Positions 47,686 to 58,032 of a stretch of 64,000 nt of DNA are shown here, piece by piece. Location of the stretch: contig CANQIO010000003.1 of the NCBI GenBank assembly GCA_947624065.1, forward strand, positions 27,623-91,622, written 5' to 3'. A model generated the notes under the pieces. It worked only from the letters and a program-made list of their open reading frames with translations, was not told the origin of the DNA and searched no databases. Within the stretch, counting starts at the first letter, position 1; every line of letters starts with the position of its first letter. Both the position numbers and the translations under genes were made by a program. The stretch comes from an uncultured Oscillospiraceae bacterium. Its GTDB lineage: Bacteria; Bacillota; Clostridia; Oscillospirales; Oscillospiraceae.

Positions 47686-47743
47686 TTTCCCGTCCTCCTT
47701 TTCAGACGACCATTATACCACCGGCCGGCCGCATAAGCAAAGC

Positions 47744-47795
47744 TTGTAACTTCCCGCCGGGAATGCTATAATAGCAGCAAATTGCTGCTATTATA
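47744..47795 (+). promoter_or_regulatory. Promoter TTGTAA-N17-TATAAT whose -10 lies inside a 29-bp palindrome
   Basis: TATAATAGCAGCAA-a-TTGCTGCTATTATA at 47767-47795, upstream of dnaD. Confidence 0.75.
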
Positions 47796-47893
47796 CCTCA
47801 AAAATACCGGCCGCGCTCCCGGCTATCGCCGGAACCGCGCGACATGGTAAAGAGCAGCAAATTTGCTATCATACCAAAGACAAGGACCGCACC

Positions 47894-48823
47894 ATGGACG
47901 ACGCCAAGCTGAAACTGAACAGCCCCCGCCTTCTGGCCGTGCCCCAGCAGGCGGCGGACCGCCTTTTGGAGGCCGGGGATGGGGAGTGCGCGCTGCTGTA
48001 CCTGTACCTGGTGAAAAACGGCGGCGTCCTGGACACGGAGCGGGCCGCCAAAGAGATGCGCCTCGCCCCCCGCGCCATCCAGATCACCGCCCTGCGCCTG
48101 GAGCGGCTGGGGCTTCTCTCCGCCGGGGAGCGGGAGCCGCTGCCCAGCCGGGAGCTGCCGGAATACCGGGCGGCCGACCTGGTCCGCCGGAGCCAGGCGG
48201 ACCCCGCTTTCCAGGCCCTGGTGGAGGAGACCCAGCGCATCCTGGGCCGGGTGCTCAGCTCGTCCGATCTGAAAAAGCTCTTCGGCATCTATGACGATCT
48301 CTCCCTGCCCGCGGAGGTGATCATGCTGCTCATCCACCACTGCAAGGAGGAGTATGAGGAACGCTACGGCGCGGCGCGTCATCTGGGCTTCGCGGTGATC
48401 GAAAAGGAGGCCTACAGCTGGTTCGACCGGGAGATCATGACCTATGAGCAGGCGGAGAGCTGGCTGGCGGAGCTGGCCCGCCGCAAGGGGCTCATCTATG
48501 AGATCCAGCGGGCCATCGGCATCCGGGGCCGGGAGCTCACCGCCTCGGAGCGGCGGTATATCGACGGCTGGATCGAGCTGGGCTTCGGCCCGGAGGAGCT
48601 GGCCATCGCCGCGGACCGGACCGTCACCAACACCGGGAGCCTGAAATGGAAATATATGGATTCCATCGTCCGCTCCTGGCACAGCAAGGGCCTGCACACC
48701 GTCCAGGCCATCGAGCAGGGGGACCGCAAGCCCGCACGGGACGCCGCCCCCGCCTCCTCCGCCCCGGACGCCGGGGAGCTGGAGCGGATGAAGAAGCTGC
48801 GTGAACGGATGAAAAACCGCTGA
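47894..48823 (+). CDS. dnaD: DnaD-domain replication protein
   Basis: ALLYLYLVKNGGVLDTERAAKEMRLAPRAIQITALRLERLGLL...LTASERRYIDGWIELGFGPEELAIAADRTVTNTGSLKWKYMDSIVRSW. Confidence 0.88.
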   Translation: MDDAKLKLNSPRLLAVPQQAADRLLEAGDGECALLYLYLVKNGGVLDTERAAKEMRLAPRAIQITALRLERLGLLSAGEREPLPSRELPEYRAADLVRRSQADPAFQALVEETQRILGRVLSSSDLKKLFGIYDDLSLPAEVIMLLIHHCKEEYEERYGAARHLGFAVIEKEAYSWFDREIMTYEQAESWLAELARRKGLIYEIQRAIGIRGRELTASERRYIDGWIELGFGPEELAIAADRTVTNTGSLKWKYMDSIVRSWHSKGLHTVQAIEQGDRKPARDAAPASSAPDAGELERMKKLRERMKNR

Positions 48824-48835
48824 GAGGACATCGCC

Positions 48836-49825
48836 ATGGACGGAAGGCTGCTGGCCCAGGCCAGAGAGGAAAAAGAGGATATCCGCCGCCGGGCGGTGCA
48901 GACCGACCGGCAGCGCCATGAGCAGGCGTACGCACGGGTACCGGAGCTGCGCCGGCTGGACGAGCAGATCGCGGCGCTGGTGCCCCAGGCGGCCGCCTCC
49001 GCGCTGGGCGGGGGCCGTCCGCTGGACCAGCTGCGGCGGGAGAGCCTGGACCTGCAGGCCCGCCGGGCGGAGCTGCTGGTGGAGAACGGCTGGCCCTTCG
49101 ACTGGCTGGACGGAGCGTGGGACTGCCCCAAGTGCCGGGACACCGGCTATGTGGAGGGGCGGATGTGCCCCTGCCTGAAAAAGCTCTATGACAAGGCCCA
49201 GGCCAGGGATCTGTCCGCACTTTTGAAGCTGGGCAGCGAGAGCTTCGGCACCTTCGATCTGGGGCTCTATGACGACCGGCCCGACCCGGCGTCCGGGGTG
49301 GCGCCCCGGGCGCAGATGGAGACGGTGTTCGGCATCTGCTACGACTATGCCCTGGACTTCGGCCGCCGGCGGGAGAACTATCTCTTCCGGGGCGGCACGG
49401 GACTGGGCAAGACGTTCCTGTCCGCCTGCATCGCCCGGGAGGTGGCCCGCCAGGGCTTCTCCGTGGTGTACGAGACCGCCGTGGCGGCGCTGGAGGCATT
49501 CGAGAGCCAGCGGTTTTCACGGGACGAGGAAGCCGCCGCCCAGGCTGACGGCCAGGTCCGGCGGATGTGTGAGTGCGACCTTCTCATCCTGGACGATCTG
49601 GGCACCGAGATGGTGACGGAATTTTCCCGCAGCGCCCTCTATACCCTCATCAACAGCCGGCTGCTGGGCCGGAAAAAGACCGTCATCAGCACCAACCTCA
49701 CCGCCGCCCAGACGGCCAAGCGCTACACCCCCCAGATCGTGTCCCGGCTGGAGGGGGAGTTCCAGGTGCTGTCCTTCGCCGGCAGCGACATCCGGGCGCT
49801 GAAAAAGGAGCGGGGCCTGGATTGA
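48836..49825 (+). CDS. dnaC: DnaC/DnaI-like helicase loader ATPase
   Basis: CPKCRDTGYVEGRMCPCLKK Zn motif; FRGGTGLGKTFLSACIAREV Walker A; LLILDDLGTE Walker B. Confidence 0.92.
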   Translation: MDGRLLAQAREEKEDIRRRAVQTDRQRHEQAYARVPELRRLDEQIAALVPQAAASALGGGRPLDQLRRESLDLQARRAELLVENGWPFDWLDGAWDCPKCRDTGYVEGRMCPCLKKLYDKAQARDLSALLKLGSESFGTFDLGLYDDRPDPASGVAPRAQMETVFGICYDYALDFGRRRENYLFRGGTGLGKTFLSACIAREVARQGFSVVYETAVAALEAFESQRFSRDEEAAAQADGQVRRMCECDLLILDDLGTEMVTEFSRSALYTLINSRLLGRKKTVISTNLTAAQTAKRYTPQIVSRLEGEFQVLSFAGSDIRALKKERGLD

Positions 49826-49850
49826 CAGCGCCACTGGGGCGCTGTATAAT
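49822..49850 (+). promoter_or_regulatory. Consensus promoter TTGACA-N17-TATAAT for the MFS gene leader
   Basis: TTGACA 49822-49827 overlaps the dnaC stop; TATAAT 49845-49850. Confidence 0.88.
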
Positions 49851-49874
49851 GCGAGAGCATGAGGTAATTTTATC

Positions 49875-49892
49875 ATGGCATTGCTGGCGTAG
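49875..49892 (+). CDS. Leader peptide MALLA* (candidate)
   Basis: ATGGCATTGCTGGCGTAG preceded by GAGGT, immediately followed by a large hairpin. Confidence 0.5.
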   Translation: MALLA

Positions 49893-49973
49893 AAAACAAA
49901 ATGACCCACGATGAAAAGGCAAGCCGTGGCTTGCCGATTTGTCGTGGGGATCTTTATGCCCATTTTGTTTTTT
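49893..49973 (+). promoter_or_regulatory. Nested hairpin / candidate transcription attenuator upstream of the MFS gene
   Basis: AAAACAAAATG/CATTTTGTTTT, CCCACGA/TCGTGGG, GGCAAGCC/GGCTTGCC nested in order, ending in a T-run. Confidence 0.7.
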
Positions 49974-49989
49974 ACGAGGTCAGTTTACC

Positions 49990-51141
49990 ATGAAAATAAA
50001 ACGGAATATCGTCCTTCTTTACGCCATCGCCTTTCTCCAGGGCATGGTGTTCTACGCCCCTGTGGCCTCCCTGTACCGGCAGGTCCGGGGCCTGAGTCTG
50101 GGCCAGATCGCCCTCGTCGAGAGCATATCCTTCGTCATATCCCTGGCCATGGAGCTGCCCTGGGGCATCGCGGCCGACCGGATCGGTTACAAAAAGACCA
50201 TGATCGCCGGCTGCGGCATATTCGCCCTTTCCAAGCTGGTGTTCTGGCGGGCGGACAGTTTTATGGACTTTTTCTGGGAGCGGGTGCTCCTCAGCGCCGC
50301 CATCGCCGCCCTGTCCGGGGTGGACGAGAGCATCCTGTACTTAAGCTGCCCCGACAGCGAGAGCCAGAAGGTCTTCGGCCGCTGGGGCGCCTTCTCCACG
50401 GCGGGGCTGCTGGCCTCCTCCGGGGCCTTCGCCCTCTGGATGGCGGAGGACTACGCCCTGGCCGCCCTGGCGACCCTCATCGCCTATGGCCTGGCGGCGG
50501 TGCTGACGCTGCTGCTCACGGAGGTCCGTCCGCCGGAAAAGGAGCGCCGGGAGCCGGTGCGCGCCTTTTTCCGGCTGCTGGGCGGCACCCTGCGCCAGAG
50601 GCGGTTTCTGCTGCTGGTGGTCTGCTGGGCCCTGTACGGGGTGGTCCTGAGCACGGTGTGCACCTGGCTGAACCAGAACCAATACCTGCGCTGCGGCATG
50701 TCCGGCCAGGCTATGGGCTGGGTGTACATCGCCGTGTCGGTGGTGTCCCTGTCCGGGGCGTTTTCCCAGCGGTTCACCGACAAGGCGGGCCGGGCCCGCT
50801 CGGCCCTGGGGGCGATAGCCATGGCGGGGCTGGCCTGCCTCACCCTGACGCTGACCCGCTCGGCGGCCCTCTCCGTGGGGTGCATCCTGTTCATGGAGGG
50901 CAGCTATGCCATCGTCGGCCCCCTGGCCAGCCAGGTCTGGAACCGGCAGGTGACCGGCGCCGACCGGGCCACCCAGCTGAGCATCTACGCAGTGCTGGAC
51001 GAGGCCGTCTCCGCCGGGGGCACCCTGATCCTGGGCCGGGCGGCGGACGTGTCCCTGGACACGGCGTTTTTGCTGAGCGCCGGGATCTGTCTTATTTGCG
51101 CGGCTGCCATCACCGCCTTCTGCCGCCGGTTTTTCCAGTAA
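49990..51141 (+). CDS. Major facilitator superfamily transporter
   Basis: 12-TM-like; LYAIAFLQGMVFYAPVASLYRQVRGLSLGQIALVESISFVISLAMELPWGIAADRIGYKKTMI. Confidence 0.9.
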   Translation: MKIKRNIVLLYAIAFLQGMVFYAPVASLYRQVRGLSLGQIALVESISFVISLAMELPWGIAADRIGYKKTMIAGCGIFALSKLVFWRADSFMDFFWERVLLSAAIAALSGVDESILYLSCPDSESQKVFGRWGAFSTAGLLASSGAFALWMAEDYALAALATLIAYGLAAVLTLLLTEVRPPEKERREPVRAFFRLLGGTLRQRRFLLLVVCWALYGVVLSTVCTWLNQNQYLRCGMSGQAMGWVYIAVSVVSLSGAFSQRFTDKAGRARSALGAIAMAGLACLTLTLTRSAALSVGCILFMEGSYAIVGPLASQVWNRQVTGADRATQLSIYAVLDEAVSAGGTLILGRAADVSLDTAFLLSAGICLICAAAITAFCRRFFQ

Positions 51142-51173
51142 GTGGCCGCGCTGGAGACGCGATCGGACAAACG

Positions 51174-51206
51174 AGAGGACGCGGAGGTTTCCGCGTCCTC
51201 ACTGTT
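51174..51206 (+). terminator. Intrinsic terminator after the MFS gene
   Basis: GAGGACGCGGAggttTCCGCGTCCTCactgttttt. Confidence 0.85.
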
Positions 51207-51441
51207 TTTCCAGTTCCTCTTCCAGCTTCGCGATGACTACGCTCTTCTTCACGTCCAGCGCCGTGCAGATCCTGTAGAACGTCTCCAGCGTCGGCTTTCG
51301 CTCGCCGCGCTCGATGGCGCTCAGATGGCTGCGCCCGATGTCGGCCAGCCCGCTCAGGACCTCCTGTGATATGCCGCTGCGCTGACGAAAATAAGCAATG
51401 ACTCTTCCGACCGCCACAGGGTCGAGCGTAGGAATATACAT
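51199..51441 (-). CDS. XRE-family small regulator
   Basis: VGRVIAYFRQRSGISQEVLSGLADIGRSHLSAIERGERKPTLETFYRICTAL; ATG 51441 after AGAGGTGG. Confidence 0.88.
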   Translation of the reverse strand: MYIPTLDPVAVGRVIAYFRQRSGISQEVLSGLADIGRSHLSAIERGERKPTLETFYRICTALDVKKSVVIAKLEEELEKQ

Positions 51442-51460
51442 AGTTCCACCTCTATGCATA

Positions 51461-51540
51461 TTCTATGGGGTGCGGCACCCGCCATTGAACACATATGTTG
51501 ACAAATGAATACATATGTGTTAGAATGACGCCCCATAGAA
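51461..51540. promoter_or_regulatory. Nested palindromic operator region with promoter TTGACA-N17-TAGAAT
   Basis: TTCTATGGGG/CCCCATAGAA and AACACATATGT/ACATATGTGTT; TTGACA 51498-51503, TAGAAT 51521-51526 on +. Confidence 0.75.
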
Positions 51541-51547
51541 AACATAC

Positions 51548-51583
51548 GTCCCCGGGAGGGCCTTGCCCTTCCGGGGACTTTTT
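51548..51583 (+). terminator. Hairpin terminator ending a short plus-strand unit and/or the ABC-F gene
   Basis: GTCCCCGGgaGGGccttgCCCttCCGGGGACTTTTT. Confidence 0.7.
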
Positions 51584-53049
51584 CACAGCGCCACCGTCTT
51601 GGTGGCGATCTTCTCGCAGAAGGCCCGGTCATGCTCTGCGAACAGGATGGTGGGCTTTGTCCGCAGCAGGAGCTGCTCGATCTGCATGCGGCTGATCAGG
51701 TCGATGTAGTTGAGCGGCTCGTCCCATACCAGCAGGTGGGCCTTTTCACACAGGCTCCGGGCGATGAGGACCTTTTTCCTCTGTCCGGCGGAGAAATCCG
51801 CCATGTCCTTCTCAAACTGGCTCCGTTCAAAGTCCAGCTTGCGCAATATGGCCAGGAAGAGGCTCACATCGATGCCGTACCGCTCGGCGTACCCGGTCAG
51901 GGTCCCCGCCAGGTCGGAGGTGTCCTGGGCCACATAGGAGATGGCCAGACCGCTGCCGGCCTCAAATATCCCCGTATGGGGGATGTCCTCTCCGCAGATC
52001 AGTTTCAAGATGCTGCTCTTGCCCGCGCCGTTGGCCCCCAGCAGCGCCAGCCGGTCGCCCCGCTCCACCGTGAAGGACACCGGCGCGCACACAGGCCCCG
52101 CGCCGTAGTCCACAGCCAGCTCGTGCAGCCGCAGCAGCCGGGGGCTGTGATAGGCCAGGGGCGCCAGCTTCAGGTCCTCCGCCGTGTCGATGTTCCTGAG
52201 AAGCTTCGACTTCTCGTCAATAGCCCGCTGCTGCCGGGTCTCGATGGCCTTGGACCGTTTCATCATCCGGGCGGCTTTGTGCCCGATGGCGCCCCGGTCA
52301 CAGGGGCCGTTGCCGATCTTGGTGGCCTCGACCCGGTCGGACCAGTCGGCCTTTTCCCGGGCGGTCTCCCGCAGACGCTTGATCTCCTTTTTCAGCCGGG
52401 CGTTCTGTTCAGTCTCGAGCTGGTCCTGGTTCTGCTTATTGGCCCACCAGGTGGAAAAGTCGCCCCGGCAGACCTGGATGCCCGCCCGGTTGATGGCGAG
52501 GATATGGTCCACGCACCCGTCCAGAAAGGCCCGGTCGTGGCTGACCAGGATGAAGCCCTTCTTGCGGGCCAGATACCGGCTCACCAGCTCCCTGCCCCGC
52601 ATGTCCAGATGGTTGGTGGGCTCGTCGATGAGCAAAAAGGCGTTCTCCCGCAAAAACAGCGCCGCCAGCAGCGTCTTGGTGCGCTCGCCGTTGGACAGGG
52701 TGGAGAAGGGCCGGTACAGCACCCCCTCGTCCACCGCCAGCTTTCCCAGCTCCCGCTCAAGCTCCCATTCCGGCGCGTCGGGGCACACGGCCGCCAGCAC
52801 GTCGGCGGTGTCCGCGGCCATGTCCGCCACCGGATAGGGGAAGTACTCAAACTCCACCGACGCGGTGATGGTCCCCTGGTACTTATGCTCCCCCATGAGC
52901 AGTTTCAAAAACGTGGTCTTGCCCCGGCCGTTGCGGCCGGTGAAGCCCAGACGCCAGTCCGTGTCGATCTGAAAACTGGCGTGGTCAAAAATGGTGTCAT
53001 AGCCGTCGCCATAGGCGAAGGTCAGATCAGAGACGTCGATCAATGACAT
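51583..53049 (-). CDS. ABC-F ribosomal-protection-type ATPase, Lsa-like
   Basis: MSLIDVSDLTFAYGDGYDTIFDHASFQIDTDWRLGFTGRNGRGKTTFLKLL; two ABC domains, LSNGERTKTLLA, no TMs. Confidence 0.88.
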   Translation of the reverse strand: MSLIDVSDLTFAYGDGYDTIFDHASFQIDTDWRLGFTGRNGRGKTTFLKLLMGEHKYQGTITASVEFEYFPYPVADMAADTADVLAAVCPDAPEWELERELGKLAVDEGVLYRPFSTLSNGERTKTLLAALFLRENAFLLIDEPTNHLDMRGRELVSRYLARKKGFILVSHDRAFLDGCVDHILAINRAGIQVCRGDFSTWWANKQNQDQLETEQNARLKKEIKRLRETAREKADWSDRVEATKIGNGPCDRGAIGHKAARMMKRSKAIETRQQRAIDEKSKLLRNIDTAEDLKLAPLAYHSPRLLRLHELAVDYGAGPVCAPVSFTVERGDRLALLGANGAGKSSILKLICGEDIPHTGIFEAGSGLAISYVAQDTSDLAGTLTGYAERYGIDVSLFLAILRKLDFERSQFEKDMADFSAGQRKKVLIARSLCEKAHLLVWDEPLNYIDLISRMQIEQLLLRTKPTILFAEHDRAFCEKIATKTVAL

Positions 53050-53051
53050 GT

Positions 53052-53219
53052 CATGCCCTCCTTAAAAATCAGAATCGGCCGCGGGAGAACGCTCCCACAG
53101 CCGACGGAGGGCATGGTCACACCATGCCATATGTCAGTTGAAAAAGATGCCGCTCCCCCCGAGGCCGGCATGACAACAAGGCGGCACGCGCCGCCGGGCA
53201 ACCTTTGCCCCGTCATGCC
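53052..53219 (-). promoter_or_regulatory. Multi-hairpin leader of the ABC-F gene with SD-sequestering and terminator-like stems
   Basis: Repeated complementary arms GGCATGAC/GTCATGCC/GGCATGGT/ACCATGCCCTCC and RBS GGAGGGCATGAC on the minus strand; hairpin TCGGCTGTGGGAG/CTCCCGCGGCCGA followed by ATTTTT. Confidence 0.7.
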
Positions 53220-53226
53220 AAAGCTG

Positions 53227-53247
53227 TCAGCAGGAAGCAGAGATCAT
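53227..53247 (-). CDS. Leader peptide MISASC* (candidate)
   Basis: GAGGTGagaagATGATCTCTGCTTCCTGCTGA at the start of the ABC-F leader. Confidence 0.5.
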   Translation of the reverse strand: MISASC

Positions 53248-53392
53248 CTTCTCACCTCAAATCGTATTGGATGGGAACAATATACCACAATGGGCGAAAA
53301 AGTACAAGCCAAAGCAAAATATTTGCGAAATTTATATAAATCGCTTGACAAAGTTCATATACCGGTGTAACATTATCATCGAGGTGAGAGAT

Positions 53393-54043
53393 ATGAAAAA
53401 GACCCTGTACAGCCTGATGCTCTCGGACGATGTGGTCCGGGCGGTGGACGCCCTGGCCCACCGGATGGGCACCAACCGCTCGGCGCTGGTCAACCAGATC
53501 CTGGCCGAGTACACGGATATGGTGACGCCGGAGCGGCAGGTCCAGGACATCTTCCGGCAGATCGGGGAGATCCTGGGCACGGACCAGGACCTGGTGCCCT
53601 TCGTGGCCCCCAACGCCATGAGCATGAGCATGAAGTCCAGCCTCCAGTACCGCTACCGGCCCACGGTGAAATACTCCGTGGAGCTGTACCGGGACCGGGA
53701 GGGGACCCTGGGGGAGCTGAGCGTGGTGTTCCGCACTCAGTCCCAGGAACTGCTGGACGCCATGGGACAGTTCTTCCGGCTCTGGAAAGAGGTGGAGGAC
53801 GAGCTGGTGGCGCCCTATCACCCCGCGCCGGTGGAGTACGCCCTGTATCCCGGCCGGTTCACCCGTACCCTGGATCTGCCCGGCCGGCGGGATTACTCCA
53901 GCGCCGATATCGCCGGGGCCATCAGTGCCTATGTGCGGCTGTTCGACCGGCTGATGAAGGGAGTGCTGGCCGGGAGCCTGTCCGCCCGGGATGTGGAGGC
54001 AGAGTATATCCGCTGGCTCCGGGAGGGCAATACGATCCTCTAA
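53393..54043 (+). CDS. Ribbon-helix-helix/CopG-like N-terminal domain protein, unknown function
   Basis: MKKTLYSLMLSDDVVRAVDALAHRMGTNRSALVNQILAEYTDM; promoter TTGACA 53345 -N17- TAACAT. Confidence 0.7.
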   Translation: MKKTLYSLMLSDDVVRAVDALAHRMGTNRSALVNQILAEYTDMVTPERQVQDIFRQIGEILGTDQDLVPFVAPNAMSMSMKSSLQYRYRPTVKYSVELYRDREGTLGELSVVFRTQSQELLDAMGQFFRLWKEVEDELVAPYHPAPVEYALYPGRFTRTLDLPGRRDYSSADIAGAISAYVRLFDRLMKGVLAGSLSARDVEAEYIRWLREGNTIL

Positions 54044-54070
54044 AACCGTCCTTGCATGTGGCGAGGCAAA

Positions 54071-54156
54071 GGGCGGCCTCGCCCGACAGGACCCCTCCCG
54101 CTAAAGTTCGCGATGCTCACCGATCGCGTGCGGGGTCCTGTCGGTCCTCGCCGCCC
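54071..54156. repeat. Intergenic structured repeat, copy B
   Basis: 86 nt; CCGACAGGACCCC/GGGGTCCTGTCGG, CGCGAT/ATCGCG, GGGCGG/CCGCCC. Confidence 0.8.
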
Positions 54157-54221
54157 ATCAGATGAGACCGCCGGTGCACAGCCGGGAAAGCATTTCATAT
54201 CATATAAGGAAGTGACCTGTT

Positions 54222-56816
<2,595 letters not shown>

Positions 56817-56828
56817 AAAGAAAAAATG

Positions 56829-56862
56829 CCCGGAGCGATTGCTCCGGGCTTGCTTTTTCCCA
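56829..56862 (+). terminator. Intrinsic terminator after clpB
   Basis: GCCCGGAGCgattGCTCCGGGCttgcttttt. Confidence 0.85.
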
Positions 56863-56998
56863 GGTTTATGATATGATATCCGCGAATGTTTCTCTCGAAA
56901 CAAAAGCGTCCGTTTTCCGGGACTGCCCGAGGCTTTTCCCGGAAATCTCCGCAAATCGGGCAAACAAATTCTCATATACATAAAGGAGCGATACGGAT

Positions 56999-57979
56999 AT
57001 GGGCAATCCCATCAAACGGATCGGCGTTCTCACCAGCGGCGGCGACGCCCCCGGCATGAACGCGGCAGTTCGGGCCGTGGTTCGCACGGCTCTGGGCCGG
57101 GGACTGGAATGCGTGGGCATCCGCCGGGGCTGGAACGGCCTGGTGAACGGGGACTTCTTCCCCATGACCTCCTCCTCCGTCAGCCATATTCTGGCCAGCG
57201 GCGGCACCATCCTCTATACGGCCCGCAGCAAGGAATTCATGACCGACGAGGGCCAGGACAGGGCCGTGGCCACCTGCAAGATGCTGGGCATCGACGCGGT
57301 GGTGGCCATCGGCGGCGACGGCACCTTCCGGGGCGCGCGGGATCTGTCCCGCCGGGGCGTGAAGGTGGTGGGCATCCCCGCCACCATCGACAACGACGTG
57401 GGCTGCACCAACTATACCATCGGCTTCGACACCGCCTGCAACACCGCCGTACAGTGCATCGACAAGCTGCGGGACACCATGCAGAGCCATGAGCGCTGCT
57501 CTGTGGTGGAGGTCATGGGCCGCCACGCCGGCTATCTGGCGCTGTACGTGGGTATCTCCGTGGGCGCCACCGCGGTGCTCATCCCCGAGGTGGAGGTGGA
57601 CTTCCAGCGGGACGTGGCCGAGCAGATCCGCCAGTCCCGGCTCCTGGGCAACACCCACTTCATGATCGTGGTGGCCGAGGGCGCCGGCAGCGCCATGGAC
57701 ATCGGCAAGCGCATCCACGAAGAGCTGGGCATCGATCCCCGCGTCACCATCCTGGGCCACATCCAGCGGGGCGGCTCCCCCACCGCCCGGGACCGGGAGA
57801 CTGCCACCCGCATGGGCTACGCCGCCGTGCAGGCCCTGGTGGACGGCGCCGACAGCTCCATCATCACCGCCCATGACGGGCACCTGGTGACCATCCCCAT
57901 CGAGGAGGCCCTGCAGCAGACCAAGCACCTGCAAATGGAGCGCTACGACGTGCTGGAGGCGCTCCACGCCCATCAATAG
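56999..57979 (+). CDS. pfkA: 6-phosphofructokinase
   Basis: RIGVLTSGGDAPGMNAAVRAVVR...IGGDGTFRGA...GIPATIDND...VVEVMGRHAGYLALY. Confidence 0.97.
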   Translation: MGNPIKRIGVLTSGGDAPGMNAAVRAVVRTALGRGLECVGIRRGWNGLVNGDFFPMTSSSVSHILASGGTILYTARSKEFMTDEGQDRAVATCKMLGIDAVVAIGGDGTFRGARDLSRRGVKVVGIPATIDNDVGCTNYTIGFDTACNTAVQCIDKLRDTMQSHERCSVVEVMGRHAGYLALYVGISVGATAVLIPEVEVDFQRDVAEQIRQSRLLGNTHFMIVVAEGAGSAMDIGKRIHEELGIDPRVTILGHIQRGGSPTARDRETATRMGYAAVQALVDGADSSIITAHDGHLVTIPIEEALQQTKHLQMERYDVLEALHAHQ

Positions 57980-57996
57980 CACGCCTAAAAACGCAG

Positions 57997-58032
57997 CCCG
58001 CCCGGAGCAGAGCTCCGGGCGGGCGTTTTTTT
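57997..58032 (+). terminator. Intrinsic terminator after pfkA
   Basis: GCCCGCCCGGAGCagaGCTCCGGGCGGGCgttttttt. Confidence 0.88.

Noticed and set aside
49911-51236. 441-aa ORF overlapping the MFS gene in another frame
   Set aside because: Arg/Gly/Pro-rich out-of-frame translation; the MFS frame has proper TM segments and SD. The leader hairpin region at its start was kept as a regulatory feature.
51199-53049. HipAB- or phage-repressor-type module for the XRE gene
   Set aside because: Neighbours are MFS and ABC-F, with no toxin kinase, integrase or phage structural genes in the window.
53393-54043. Type II antitoxin (RHH) of a toxin-antitoxin pair
   Set aside because: RHH-like N-terminus but 216 aa long, with no small toxin-like ORF adjacent; kept as unknown.
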